From the NCBI GenBank assembly GCA_963921425.1, contig OY992835.1, positions 10,602,001 to 10,666,000 on the forward strand: a stretch of 64,000 nucleotides of DNA. The letters run 5' to 3'. Source of the DNA: Dryas octopetala (taxonomy: Eukaryota; Streptophyta; Magnoliopsida; Rosales; Rosaceae). The position numbers and the translations under genes are program-made. The stretch's first letter is position 1. Every line of letters starts with the position of its first letter. This document shows, piece by piece, positions 22,814 through 35,065 of this stretch. The notes under the pieces were generated by a model that did not search any database, was not told the origin of the DNA, and was given only the letters and a program-made list of their open reading frames with translations.

Positions 22814-24059
22814 TCTCAAGAGTTTAGTCTTTAATGTAAAAGAATTGAAAGAGAAAAAAAAAATAATAATCATTTTTAAAGACGACGAATTTTGATTTCT
22901 TTTTGGTTTGATACATTATACTTTTTTCTTTAGGAAATTTGATTTAGATCTAACAAATCTTCTAAAATTAGGAAAAACAACAAGTACAACTTTATTTTAG
23001 GGCATGGTCAATAGTGGTTGATATTTTTTTCTTTTGGGGATGGGGGAGGGTGAAAATGGGAACAAGTTTGTTTCCGATGTCAAAATTCAAGTGAACGTGC
23101 TAGTGCTGTGCGAAGTCTGCCCATTTTATTGACATAATTATCCTTGATTTCTTTTATGAATAATGAGTTTCGAGTGACAATTTTTGGGTTTATTGAGGTT
23201 TAATATGTTTTAGGGCAATTAATTTAGGGTTGATTATTTTAGTGTGTAGAATAGTCGAGTTGGATCTTCCGATTTGAACCTTACTCTTAGGTTTAGGGTT
23301 TCAGGTTTTAGGTGATGAGCTAAATCCTAAACTCTACTCAATAAATAAGTAAAAAGATTTAGGGTTTTTTTTTTTTTTACAGTCCACTTGAAAAATAAGG
23401 CTGATAATCCAGCCCACACGATATAGTAAATCACAGTCCGGTCCACTTTAATGAAATGTTCGCAATACGGAATCCACTAAGCGCTCGGTGAACAGTACCG
23501 ATCGAGCGCTCAATACTATTCAATAAGTGCCCGGCAATTGCCACTATCAGACATGATTAATCAACAAAGTAGAAACACTCAACGATTTTTCAACTTGACC
23601 AAAACTAAAAGATTTTGATCACGTTCGAATTTTAACAGATTTTTTTATTGGTAAAAATATTGCCCCTAATTTTCAAGATTAACAAATTTATGACATTTAA
23701 TACATGTTGAATATTTCTACCATTTCTAATGCTTGATAGTTTGAGATTGGACAAAAATAATATTCAAAAAAACAAGGCGAAAAAAACCTAAATGTGAAAC
23801 CCTAATACTATAGCATTCTTATTGAGAAGGGCAGGAAACCCTTAAAGGCAATTTTCATCTTATTTTAGAAGTTTTATTCTAAGCATCATATATTACTTTA
23901 AGTCAACCCATATATGATCCTGAGCATATATCTGATGTACCGAGCTCGATCTTTGTGGGATGGGATTAACCACATTGTTTCATGAAATTAGACTTTCAAG
24001 GGAAATTACGACCATCAAATTAGTGTGTACGTGATGATGACTATTGTACTCAGTAGTTT
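22814..24059. other. Intergenic
   Basis: AT-rich, no gene recognised. Scattered ttagggttt-like words at 23270-23370 are too irregular to call a telomere-type repeat. Confidence 0.5.
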
Positions 24060-25243
24060 TCAAATTATATATATATATATATATATAGAAGATGTAGAAT
24101 GATGATTAAGAACATTAAGTAGTGTGCCTTTTGATATGCGTTGTGAATTATGATAGTGGTATTTGTCATATTTGTCGATTCATGTTTAAACTAATATTCT
24201 ACTGTGCATTTCAGCTAGCAGGTGTCCAGGCTGCATTTGTGCGAATTAAAATTATTGATTATTCGTATACTTAAAGTAGCTTATTGATTCTAAATCGAAT
24301 CCTCTTTTGCCACAGCTAATTTTAAGATCGGAAAGGAAGTCATTAGAAACTTAATTGACAAATATATGTACTTGCCCAATAGTGCAGTACTCTCTCCATA
24401 TTCAACTCTCACCTTCCTCAATCCTTGAATACAAAATAATGAAAATAATGTCGGATTGTTTGCTCAAGCCATTCAAATGTATATGTCATTGATATATTAA
24501 TTGATCTTCATCTTCTCATAAAAAAATTTCTTAGAGAAATGTGGCACAATGGTCCTCCATGGTTGGTACAAGTGTGAATAGAAATTTGGTACATACTCAA
24601 GTTATTGAGAGAAAGATCTCACATTGTAAATTTATAGTCATGCTTGTTGGTTTATAAGAAGTTAGGCATTTTCACTCATTATTAATTGGTATTGATCAAG
24701 TTAGATACTAATTGATATTATACACATGTCATTTAGTGCCTTTTTATAAAAAGTTGGGCAACTCCACACATTAACATTTAATTGGTTTTGGCGAGTGATC
24801 CCACATTGGATAATATTAGTTTTGAATAGAATACTCTTTCCTTCACAAGTCTCCAATGGGTTTCGCAAACATTTTCATGGGATTGGTTTATAAACAAATT
24901 AAAGTATTAAGAAATTAAATATTATTTTCAGTACTAGCAACAGTCTCTTGATCATTCACTTGGATTGAGTAAGTACAATCTATTTTGACAAAACTCAAAA
25001 CTCATTATAAAAGTCATAAAACTCAATGACTAAAAAATAGCTTTTTTTTGTTTTTTTGAGAAAGACTAAAAAATAGTTAGATGTAAAAACAAACCCTAAT
25101 TGAAGAAAAACATAAAATTATGAAATTTTCTAAGCTACTAAAAATTCTAAAAAAGATTTGGGCCAACTAAATGGCCTTATTTGGCTAAAAACCATAGTCA
25201 TGAGTCTTGTAGATCTTGTCATTTCTTTAATTCATTCGATTTG

Positions 25244-25275
<32 letters not shown>

Positions 25276-26885
25276 CCAAAACAGACAGCGCTCAAAGTTA
25301 CATCCATATATTCAAAATTGACAATCCGATCTACCTTTTTTGATAATTTTAACTACAATCCACATGAACCTCACTAGATCGACCAAATCTGAGCAAGAGA
25401 GAATAAGGCCTCGGTAATTACGTGGAGCCACGCAGCTTTCTACAATTTTATAGGCTAACACATACAACAAATTAACTACTGTACGTGTCCATGGATCTCT
25501 ATATAAAATTTGCAGCCGCCACTGCATGATAATTAAATTTCTTTGTCCATATATATTATATGCTTAACAATTTTGGACTTTAGGGCATTTAGGTGCCCCA
25601 TTAAGCTTTCTTAAGGATAACTTCAAGCTTTCCTCAAATATATTTCATTGTATGTATACATTGGTTATCAACTTATCATAAATTTAAATTAAGTTGAATA
25701 AAAAGGTGGGAATTAAAAGGCATGGATGTGCATGAGATCACGAACCTAAAAAACAAAAGTGCGCGCATAGAGGAGATAACCCTAGCCGCCACCCCAAACG
25801 CTCTCTTCTCTCCCCTTAACCCTATCTCTCTCAGCCCAATATTTCCAGGGGTGGGGGCGGTGGCTCCTGTGTTCCTCACAGGCCCGCTGCTCCTACCCCC
25901 GCCTCTCCCTTATCCTTCTCTTTTTCTTTTGCTGTTTTGGCTGGTACTATGGGATACTCGATCTCTTCCTTCTTTGTGAGAGCTTTTTCATCTCTGTTTA
26001 TGAGAGCTTTTTCATCTCTCTTTGTGTGAGCTTTTTCATCTCTCCATGTGAGAGTTTTTCATTTTAATAAAGGAGAGTTTCTCTGATCGCTCTGGTTTGG
26101 TCTACCTGTGGCGTTGTGCGCGATCTGTGCGTTTTGTGACGTCGGATCCTACTGTAGCGACGCTTAGTTGCTCTCGGGAGATCTTTCTTTCAGTTTGTCT
26201 CTACTTCTCATCACAAGGAGTTGGGATGTTACTTTACTCGCTGGTACCGATCCTGCCGGTTATTACTGCCCGATCAACCACTTTGATCTACTATCAGATT
26301 CGATTTAGAGATATTGGTTGGATTGTGGAACCAAATGCGACTAGTTCGCTAATTTCCATGGTACCTCGCTGGCTCCGTTTGGTAACTGTAGTGTATGCTC
26401 AATGCCAACGTTACGAGATCGGACTCTTATTTCGTTGTAAGCGACTAAGCGTTTAGTTTGTTTGCTCTATTATTGTAAGGTTTCTTGTCATAACTTTGTA
26501 TATTTTTTTTATGCTTTTTTGGCTATTTTAATGCAATATTATTTCTTTCTCAAAAAAAAAAACAAAAAATAAAGGCATGGATGTGATATTCAACTCTGAC
26601 TTGTACGATAATACCAAAAAATAATAGGAATTTATTTTGCTTTAGAGTCAAAAAAGAGTACGACTTTAGAGTAAAAAAGATAATATATTATATTGTAATT
26701 TGTAGATTTGCAGAGGCTCGATAATTGGATAACTGGGAAGAAGCTGACTAAGGGTTAGTAGGTCATGGCATGGGATTTCCATTATTTGGTTTAATATACA
26801 GTAATTGTTTAATTAAGTATAATTAATTTGTTATTTTCCAAAAAAAAAAAAAAGCATATTTGTGTAAGTAAAACAAAAGAGGGTA
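24060..26885 (+). repeat. Segmental duplication, unit 1 left part
   Basis: From tatatagaagatgtagaatgatg to ttgtgtaagtaaaac this tract is collinear with 36180-39972, with numerous base differences. Its continuation, the CLE-bearing block, is found at 35066-35475 after about 8 kb of inserted transposons. Unit 1 contains a retroposon absent from unit 2, and lacks the hAT element and SINE present in unit 2. Around 24541-24553 and 25216-25245 it preserves the uninterrupted target sites of those two insertions. No protein gene was recognised in this part. Confidence 0.85.
25731..26570 (+). mobile_element. Poly(A)-tailed retroposon, unclassified (LINE-derived?)
   Basis: An 840-bp insert flanked by the perfect 15-bp duplication aaaggcatggatgtg (25716-25730 and 26571-26585) and ending in an A-rich tail (26551-26570). 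This is the mark of LINE-driven target-primed insertion. The head (gataaccctagccgccacc) looks like the GC-rich leader of a plant L1 or of a transcribed gene, and the tail (ggctattttaatgcaatatt) resembles plant L1 3' ends. Four short tandem units (gagagctttttcatctct) occupy about 25975-26060. No reverse transcriptase or recognisable host protein is read in any frame, so it is either a non-autonomous LINE derivative or a retrocopy of a non-coding transcript. Confidence 0.75.
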
Positions 26886-27479
26886 CTTCATGTGTCACCT
26901 GCACGTTCAAATTGAGAGCCACTAGCTACCACTTAAGTAAACCATTTCAAGTTCGCAGAGGGGTCAAAATCCCACTCCCATTCCTTGTTCTCCAATTTTA
27001 TATATATAGTCAACGGCTGGTAATAGGTTAAGTACCTCACTTACAAAGTATGGTTGGAATGAGTTTGGCCTTGTTTGGGCATGCAGGACTACATTAGGCT
27101 ATTATAGTTTAATTGTTGATGTCCAACAATGGTTGAGCACTCAATCCTCGGTCAACTCGTGTGGAAAAATTAAGCCTGATTATTTTTCTTGCTCAAGGTG
27201 ACCAATAATCACGAAAAATTATTGTATGTGATTATAATACTACATGACATGCTGAAATTGTATTACTAATTCACTTAAATATTTATAATACATGCACAAT
27301 TTTTAAGTGTATTATTTAGGGTTCTAGGCTTTAAGGTTTAATAATTATGAGTGAATTACTAACGTACACCACATTAACATGCCAAGTAATATTCCAGTCA
27401 CACACAATAATTTATCACCAATCAAAATATTGAAGATCCTACAAAACAAATTAATACATACCAAGCAGTTTATTATTTT
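26886..27479. other. Intergenic
   Basis: AT-rich spacer inside the expanded unit 1 of the segmental duplication. No gene or clear element seen. Confidence 0.5.
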
Positions 27480-28440
27480 AGAAAAAGTACTCTAACTATA
27501 CCCTTTGTTGCAGTTGAAGATGCCACATTTAGTTTGTTCTAATTAAAAATCCCAAATTTTATATTTAGCTCAATTAAGGGTTTTTAGTTATAAATACCAA
27601 TTTTGAGGGGCAAAAATGTCTTTTTACTTAAAAACTAATTGTAAAAATTATTAAAAAATAAAAATAATCATAAAAAAAGTTTGCAAAATAAAACTAAAAA
27701 AAACTAAAAAAAATCCCCAAAATAAAAATAATTAAATTTTACAAAGTTAAAAAAAAGGCCCTCCTTCTTCCCCCACCAAGCCCCGCCCACTACCCAGCCC
27801 TGCCCCTTCCCCCACCCAGCCCCACCCTTCTCCTTTTTCTGCCTTACTTTCTCTCTCATCTCTCTCTACCTCTCCTCTTTTTCTCTCTACCCCCCAGCCA
27901 GCTTCCCACATCCCTCCCCCATCCTCATTGCACCTTCCCCCACCCACCCCGCCCGCCCCTCTATTCTTTCTCTGCCTCACTTTCTCTCTCATCTCTCTCA
28001 TCTCTCTGCCTCTCCTATCTTTCTTTCTACCCGCCCATCCAGATCCCCCCACCCCCACCCCCTCCCCCTCCCCCTCCCCCTCCCCTTCCCCCAGCCCTGA
28101 CCCACCTCTCCACCACCCACCTAGGCCCCAACCCAACCAAACCTTTTCCCCCTCCTCGCCCCACCCTCCCTCATCCTTGTCGCAACCCCCCACCCAGTTT
28201 TGTTTTGTTTAATTATTTTTCCTTTTACAGTATTTTTATTTTTATTTTAATTGTTCAGTTTTATTTTTTATAATATTTTAGGTAAGAGACGTTTTTGCCC
28301 CTTGAAATTGGTATTCTTTTTTTACCAAAAACTCTTAATTGAACCAAAAAGAAAGTTTGGGATCTTTAATTGAAACCAAGTGAATGTCGCATCCTCAACT
28401 GCGACAATAGATATATATAGTATGAGTTCTTTTACTAAAA
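27480..28440. mobile_element. Foldback element with a polypyrimidine core
   Basis: Arms of about 180 bp are inverted copies: left gcagttgaagatgccacatt and ttaagggtttttagt with aggggcaaaaatgtc; right gacgtttttgccccttg, then aactcttaattgaac and tgtcgcatcctcaactgc. Between the arms is a C/T-rich tract at about 27760-28200 (tccccctccccctcc). No target duplication was settled. The long frames in the core (27747-28193 minus, 27928-28212 plus) are low-complexity products and not genes. Confidence 0.65.
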
Positions 28441-28741
28441 TTTTTGTTAATTTCTAAACCAAGATCGTACATACTAAAGCGAGAAACTAGATGTAGAAGA
28501 AAAACACAAGACACAATTTACAGGTCACCCCAAATTTAGCTATGGGCAGTAATGGTAGTTAACTAATTTTTATTAAAAGAATAAAATTACAAATTGAAAA
28601 ACAAATAGGCTCTTTCATTGGTTTTTTAGTAATCTCTCGCTATTTTCAACCCTTCTCAATAGAAACCTCAACTACACTGTAAATTCCTAGCCATTAACTA
28701 CTTAATTTGGAGTTCTCTAATTACCCACAACCTTTATTTTT

Positions 28742-29486
28742 GAGTGCTGCTATTTGCACATCATTTTTTTTCTTTTTGCACACCCCTCTTAAAAAAAATA
28801 AAACCTAAAGGGAAAAGATCAACACACCCCTTTCTCCTTTCCTCAACCAACACACCCCACCAACTCAGACCCAAAAAAAAAAAAACCTAGACCTGCACAA
28901 TCTAGTCGGACCCGCGACCCGATCTAGCCACCTCCCAACACAAGACCGGTCAGGATCTCTTCGTTTTGGCAGCGCCGACCTCCCTGTGGGGTCCAATCCT
29001 TCATCCCGCCACCTTACAATTCAGATCGAAGCTGAGAAGGTTCAGCTGTCGCCGGCTTTCTTCGCCGATTCTAACTGTTTTCGGCCACCAATGGCCACGA
29101 GTTTGGTACGATTCTCTTCCTCTTCTCATAGGCTTCAAAACCCATATAAGATTACTTGTTTTTATTTAGTATTTTGAAAGTTAATGATTTTGTGAATGAG
29201 AGAGTGAGAGTGAGAGGTAGGTTGGGTGGGTCGGGTGAAGGGGGAAGGAGGGAAAGAGGTGGTCAGGCGAGAGAGGGGGAGGGAGGAAGGTGGTCGGGTG
29301 AGGGGGGGAGGGGTTGGGTGGGTCGGGTGAAGGGGAGGAGGTGGTCGGGCTGAGGGAAAAGGAAGGGTGTGTTGGTCTGAGTTGGGTGAGGGAAGGAAGG
29401 AAGGGTGTGTTGGTCTTTTCCCTTTGGTTTTATTTTTTAAGAAGGGTGTGCAAAAGGGGAAAAAAAGTGTGCAAATAGCCAGCACT
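28742..29486. mobile_element. Pack-MULE candidate carrying a first-exon-like segment
   Basis: Inverted ends agtgctgctatttgcaca (left) and tgtgcaaatagccagcact (right), each continuing for about 90 bp (aagggaaaagatcaacacac and its inverse). The flanks are tttattttt at 28733-28741 and 29487-29495, a 9-bp duplication, though of simple sequence. The interior is G+C-rich, unlike its surroundings. On the plus strand it contains a leader-like tract ending at 29091, where a frame reads MATSLVRFSSSSHRLQNPYK. That is Ser/Arg-rich like a plastid or mitochondrial transit peptide, and the frame soon runs into intron-like sequence. I infer capture of a host gene's first exon; the donor gene is not recognised. 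Confidence 0.6.
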
Positions 29487-29857
29487 TTTATTTTTTTAAT
29501 TTTTTTTTCCAGTCCTAGCTAGCCTTTTTATTTGTGTTTTTTCTTTTTGTCCCTACGTTTTTCCCCGCTTATTTTTTTTCTCTCCTTGACTTTAATCAAG
29601 CAGTTCAACTATAACGTATTGTCATAGTTCTATATGTAAAATGTGACACAGTTGTACCTCTAAGGGTTGCATTTTTACTTTTTTTGTTTTTAGAATTTCA
29701 GGTTTAGCGTTTACTTTCAGAAAAACTCAAAATTTATAATCTAAAATCTAAATCATAAATTTTAAAATAAAAATTCTACCCTTTAAAGTAATAGAGAGAG
29801 AGTGTGTGTGGGTGTGTGTTTTAAATAAAGAACAAGAAACCAAATTGATTTAGAGCT

Positions 29858-30240
29858 TATTTAGCAGTGTTTTTAGAAGTCTTAAAAGTGTTTTTAACTG
29901 TTTGAAAGCACTTTTGATTGTGTTTGAAAAAAAAGTAAATAAAAGCGCTTTTGGGTTATAAAAACACTTGGAAGCGCTTCCTGAGGAAGCACCTGGTAGG
30001 TGCTTCCTTAGGTCGAAGCGCTTCCAAGTACATTCACAAGAAGCACTTGAATTTTTTTCAAAAAAAAAATTATGTCTTTCTAACAAAACTGCTTCTAGTG
30101 AAAGTACTACTGAGTAAAAGCGCTTCCAAGTGCTTTTAGAACCCAAAAGCGTTTCTTATTTTTTTTGCCAAACAAACAAAAGCGTTTTTAAGCCTTCTAA
30201 AAGCACTTTTAAGCCTTCTAAAAGCACTGACAAACAAACC
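29858..30240. mobile_element. Foldback MITE rich in aaagcgcttt-type words
   Basis: Left arm tagcagtgtttttagaag is matched inverted on the right (cttctaaaagcactgacaa). Many copies of agcacttttaa, aagcgctt and their inverses lie inside, including a strong central palindrome near 29963-30030 (ggaagcgcttcc). About 380 bp. It abuts the CACTA element that starts at 30261. Target duplication not resolved. Confidence 0.6.
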
Positions 30241-30941
30241 TTTATCTAATAGTCTATATACACTACAAGAAAAAAGGGTTTGGGAAAGGAACGAAATTCG
30301 TCGCCCAAAGTAGAAATTCGTCGCCCAAACGTTTGGGCGACGAAATGCGTTCGTCGAGCGTTTGGACGCCCAAAATGTGACGCCCAAGAGTTTGGGCGAC
30401 GAACTTCTAAATTTCGTCGCCCAAAGACACCTGGGGCAATGGATTTTTTTCGTCTCCTAACACATAAAATTCGTCGCCCAAAGCATGTTTAGGCGACGGA
30501 CAAATTTCGTCGCCCAAAGAGGGTATGGGCGACGAACACACTTATTCCTCGCCCAAAGCATGTTTGGGCGACGAAATTATCCGTCGCCTAAACAAGATTT
30601 GGGAGAGGAATAACTAATTTCATCGCTGGAACGTGCTTTGGGCGACGGACATTTTCGTCGCCCAAAGCATGTTTAGGCGACGAAAAATTCCGTCGCCCAA
30701 ACATGCTTTGGGCGAGGAATAGATTTGTTCGTCGCCCAAACACCCTTTGGGCGACGAAAAAGTCCGTCGCCCAAACATTTTTAAAAAAAAAAAAAATTGT
30801 TTTTTTTTATTTAAATTATATATTTAAATTTAATATTTAAAAAAAATTCTTTATTCAAAAACTATATAAAACAAAATTCATAAATTTATATATCAAAATA
30901 TCCATACAAAATAGTAATTAACCCTAATATATATAGTCAAT

Positions 30942-31530
30942 CTATTCTAAACTAGTAGCATCATCATCATTCATATCTGACGGAGGTTGATGAGAAGATG
31001 GTGGCGGGACAAACCCAGGTATCGCCTTGGTCAATGCAGCATACAACGCCTCCTTCTCCGCTCTCTCAGCTCGTAAGTCCTCCTGCAACTTCTTCACTTG
31101 AGCGGACAACCCTGCAACGACTGCAGATGGCTGAGACGAAGATGAAGACGAAGACGAGGATCGAACATCACGAATCCGCCCATATCCCATGCCGCGTATT
31201 TCCTTACCGGGCCTAACACCCAGTGAGTCTATCATAATACGAAGTCCGACATCGGGATCGGGTACTGGAATCGACTCCAACGGAGTACCCGGAGGGTGCT
31301 GCTCGGCCAAGCTCTCCAAATATATTCTCGAGTTGGCCCACCATCTCATCCTTCAAAATGTTATATATACAAGTAACCAATTAGAAAAATAAATATAAAA
31401 AATTATATGATGAATTTTTAAAATATAAAAAACTAACATGTTTTGCCTTGGCCGCATCACAACCGGGATGAACATAGATATCTCCGAAAGTATCTATCTC
31501 CGGGAATTGCGACCCACGCTGAAAAAGAAA
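30942..31530 (-). pseudogene. C-terminal exons of a CACTA second-ORF protein (plant transposase_24-like)
   Basis: On the minus strand an upstream exon (about 31441-31525) reads GSQFPEIDTFGDIYVHPGCD and ends at AKAKH with a gttagt donor. The next exon (31349 to the stop at 30942) reads IMIDSLGVRPGKEIRGMGYG, a Ser run, then a coiled-coil-like VKKLQEDLRAERAEKEALYA and an acidic end. This arrangement matches the C-terminus of the Ptta/En-Spm 'plant transposase' family (PF03004 type: G..P.Y..GMGYG.., then a heptad tail). The exon join and its phase were not settled, and the N-terminal exons fall in or beyond the N gap. It is not the DDE catalytic transposase. Confidence 0.6.
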
Positions 31531-31603
31531 ATAATTTTGTCAAAAACCCAACCAATATTAAAGAATATATATGTATTAAATTAAATAATGACCGTACCCG
31601 ACG

Positions 31604-31803
31604 NNNNNNNNNNNNNNNNNNNNNNNNNNNNNNNNNNNNNNNNNNNNNNNNNNNNNNNNNNNNNNNNNNNNNNNNNNNNNNNNNNNNNNNNNNNNNNNNN
31701 NNNNNNNNNNNNNNNNNNNNNNNNNNNNNNNNNNNNNNNNNNNNNNNNNNNNNNNNNNNNNNNNNNNNNNNNNNNNNNNNNNNNNNNNNNNNNNNNNNNN
31801 NNN
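31604..31803. other. Assembly gap (200 N)
   Basis: Exactly 200 undetermined bases, a conventional placeholder length, inside the second CACTA element. Frames translated across it are artefacts. Confidence 0.99.
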
Positions 31804-33552
31804 CGAGGGTGAGGGAAGTGAGCGAGAGTGAACCTAGAAATGGGTATAAATTTAAAGACTTTGGGCGACGAACATGAATTCGTCGCCCAAAGTGTATATT
31901 CAAGCGACGAACATGAATTCGTCGCCCAAAGTCACTTTGGGCGACAAACGTGTTAATTCGTCGCCTAAAGTGACTTTGGGCAACGAATTCATGTTCGTCG
32001 CCCAAAGTTGTTGACTTTAGGGCACCGTTTTATCCCGCCATAATTTCAGACTTTGGGCGACGCACTGTTCGTCGCCTAAAGCTACATTTCGTCGCCCAAA
32101 GTTGAATTTTTTTATGAACCATGATCGTTCATACGTTCGAGCTCCAATACCAAACTTCTAGATCTCCAATTGACCTAATATTTTAGAGGAATGATCTTTG
32201 AGTGACAAACTAATAAATGAACGGTTCAGATCGTTAAAAACACAATCGACATATAAGGTTCTACATATAAATCAGTGGTTTTTGCATTTGAAGAATAAAA
32301 TTATATCAACTCTTTCGTTAAAACCTTGTAGCTTCAATAATTGTGAAGACCACAACGTGATTATCACAATCAGAGCCATTCTTCATATATGTTCATACTC
32401 AAAGATCAACCCTGGAAAAAATCGGCTCAATCGGAGTTCATCTACCCGTTCAATTATTATTATAAGAATCAAGATCGTTCATACATCCTAAATGCTAAAC
32501 CTAACTTCTACATCTCCAATTGAGTTAATTTTTTGCATGGATGATCTTTGAGTGAGCCACTAAGGAATGATCGGTTCGGATCGTTAAAAACACAATACAA
32601 AAGTGATCTTCTACATACAAATACACTTGAAGAGTATAATTATATTAACTTTTGGGTAGAAATTTTGGCGATTCAACAATTTGTGAAGACTACAATGTGA
32701 TTTCAACGATCGGAACCGTTCATTCTATTCGTTTATACTGGAAGATCATCCCTGCAAAAAATCGGCTAAATCGGAATTCATCTCATACTTCGATTCGTAT
32801 TAGAAAATTTACAATCGTTCATAAGTTCAACCACCGTTACCTAACTTCTACATCTCCGATTGAGCTAATTTTTTGCATGGATGATCCTTGAGTGGGGAAT
32901 TAAAAAATGAATGGTTATGATCTTTGGAAATACAATTGTATCGTATGCTATTACATATATAAAATTGTAAACAAAAAAGTATTCTTACTTTGGGCGAGGA
33001 ACTACAAATTTCGTCGCCCAAAGTGATCTTGGGCGAGGAACCTCACAATTCGTCGCCCAAAGTTACTTTGGGCGACGAAATGTTAGGTTCCTCGCCCAAA
33101 CCATTATTACAAAACAGGATGACCCTTTGGGCGACGAACATAATTTCATCACCCAAAGACTCTTTGGGCGAGGAATATGTATATTCCTCGCCCAAAATGA
33201 GTTTGGGCGACGAAATATTTTGTCACCCAAAGTAAGTTTGGGCGACAAATTTACGTTTTCCTCGCTTAAAGACACTTTGGGCGACGAACATGTATATTCC
33301 TTGCCCAATGTATTTCTGAATTAATTGTTTGTTGCTTATGTTTAGGCGACGAGATGAATTCGTTTACTTTGGGCGAGGAACGTGTTATTCGTCGCCCAAA
33401 CCTCCTTTGGGTGACGAACAGATTCGTCGCCCAAACCTTTATGACATTGAGCGACAAATTTTCTTATTCGTCGCCCTAAATTTTTTTGGGCGACGAATAT
33501 ATGTTCGTCGCCCAAAGTGTCGTCGTCCAAATATATTTTTCTTGTAGTGATA

Positions 33553-33680
33553 GGTCTTAGCATGGCCCAATAAGTCTTTTGACAAGGATAAGATATATAT
33601 ATCACTTTTTCCAGGTATGTGAGGTTCGATCCCCACCTCAACCATGATTAGCAACTAAAATTTTCTTTTAAAACAAAAAG
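33553..33680 (+). mobile_element. Possible SINE remnant
   Basis: Contains tagcatggcccaata (A-box-like) and, about 65 bases on, gaggttcgatccccacctc (a good B-box), then A-rich sequence (aaaacaaaaagat). No target duplication was found, and the CACTA end abuts it. It is not a functional tRNA gene because it cannot form a full cloverleaf. Confidence 0.4.
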
Positions 33681-34989
33681 ATAAAAGTTGATTAATAGGT
33701 TCTTAGGAGATATGATGAATGGGTTAGAGATAGCTACTTAGCCATAAAGCCTAGAGATATATATAACAAATCCTATATATAAACTTTTTGTGTGCATAAC
33801 TAGTGGTCAAGTAGACTAGTGCTGATCTTTTTTGTCTCGTTTTTGTCTTTCGGGCTGAATAAAGTCTTCTCAACATTTATTTAAGTGTAACAATTCTTCT
33901 TGATCTTAGGAGTACAAAACGAAAAAGGCTTTGTTTTTTTCTATCAGACATTTCCGCTAGGTCAAACTTGATTGAATTAAACTAAATTGTATTAAATTAT
34001 AAGAGATTGGACAGTACTTTACCAATTTTACGGCACTTATTAGCTAGGAATGTACTTAGGTCTCCTAATTGATCTTCAAGTCTGGGTCGAAGATGACCCA
34101 GTTTGATTATCTGATATACTATCCTTCGCCAAAATAAAACACAAATTAAGCGTCATAGAAATGTTTTAGATAATATAACTTTATCTTATATGACTGTGGA
34201 GGTAGACCCTCTGTTTTTGTGGTTATGTAATTTTATATTTTCTATCTTACTGTTGATCTATCCGACCAAAAAAAGAGTCTTACTATTGATCTAATTTTTG
34301 GTATAAAGTAAAAAACTCCCATATTTGCTCGTTTTCTCCAATTTTTTTGTATGAATCAGTGATTTATTGCTCGTAAACAAATACTGCTTTCTAGTTTTTA
34401 ATTCACATTTTTCTAAAATAAAAATAAAAATGAAAAAGAAGACACATTAACAATATTTAGAATCCTGATGGTTCAGTTCCATTCATGTTCGTATCATTGA
34501 CAAAAGTGGAGTGGCAATAGGGTGACGATTTTATTGCTCTTTTCGCTCTCACTTGTTTTGATTTTTTTACTTTGGATTGAAGATGAGCCTATTTATGGTT
34601 AACATCTCTTTTATTTAAGGATGGACTGACCGATCTTAATTAGTAAAATTATCATCCCTTCTCAAAAAAAAAAAATATATATATATAGAGAATTTGTTAA
34701 GCTTTATTTTGTTAAAAAAAAAAAAAAAAGATTAAATGGGGTTAAAAAATGTACAGGAGTATATAGGAGTATAAAATTAATGAACAAATAAGCGATTCAA
34801 AGAACTTAAACATAAGCAACCCAACGGGTTATGGAGAGGCTATTAATTGTGAACGAAGACAGCACTAAAGTTAAGAAGACAACCATGTAAAACACAAACA
34901 AAAAAAAAAAAACCATGTAAAACACAAGAGTTTCCATTAAGGCTGTGTCAGTCTACATGTTCTTAATTTCCACTATAGCTATGTATGCC

Positions 34990-35026
<37 letters not shown>

Positions 35027-35065
35027 TGTACATCTATATGACATGTATATATAGCCTATGCTGGC
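33681..35065. other. Intergenic
   Basis: AT-rich with poly(A) runs (34666-34690, 34711-34730) and (AT)n tracts (34996-35022, 35104-35130). No gene recognised. Confidence 0.5.

Larger units (their letters stand above)
30261..33549. mobile_element. Second CACTA (En/Spm) element, same family
   Basis: Begins CACTACAAGAAAAAA and ends ATTTTTCTTGTAGTG, flanked by ATA at 30258-30260 and 33550-33552. It shares with the 16127-20933 element the termini, the palindromic subterminal units (tttgggcgacgaa / ttcgtcgcccaaa; about 30295-30780, 31860-32100, 32985-33535) and the internal gatcatccctgcaaaaaatc module (32165-32890). It contains part of a transposase-associated gene (30942-31530, minus) and a 200-N gap, so its true length is unknown. 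It has no SnRK2 segment in the visible part. Confidence 0.92.

Noticed and set aside
23220-23380. Telomere-type ttaggg repeats
   Set aside because: Only scattered words such as ttagggttt in AT-rich sequence, with no regular array.
27747-28212. 148-residue Gly/Glu-rich and 94-residue Pro-rich frames on opposite strands
   Set aside because: Both come from a simple polypyrimidine tract inside a foldback element.
30261-30780. CRISPR-like appearance of regularly spaced repeats
   Set aside because: The units are palindromic with variable cores at the ends of a CACTA transposon in a plant genome; no CRISPR is expected or supported.
31443-32005. Open frames spanning the N gap
   Set aside because: They consist largely of undetermined bases.
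33610-33640. Candidate tRNA gene from ggttcgatcccc
   Set aside because: Only the B-box/T-arm is present with A-rich sequence after it; no acceptor stem pairing. Listed as a possible SINE remnant instead.
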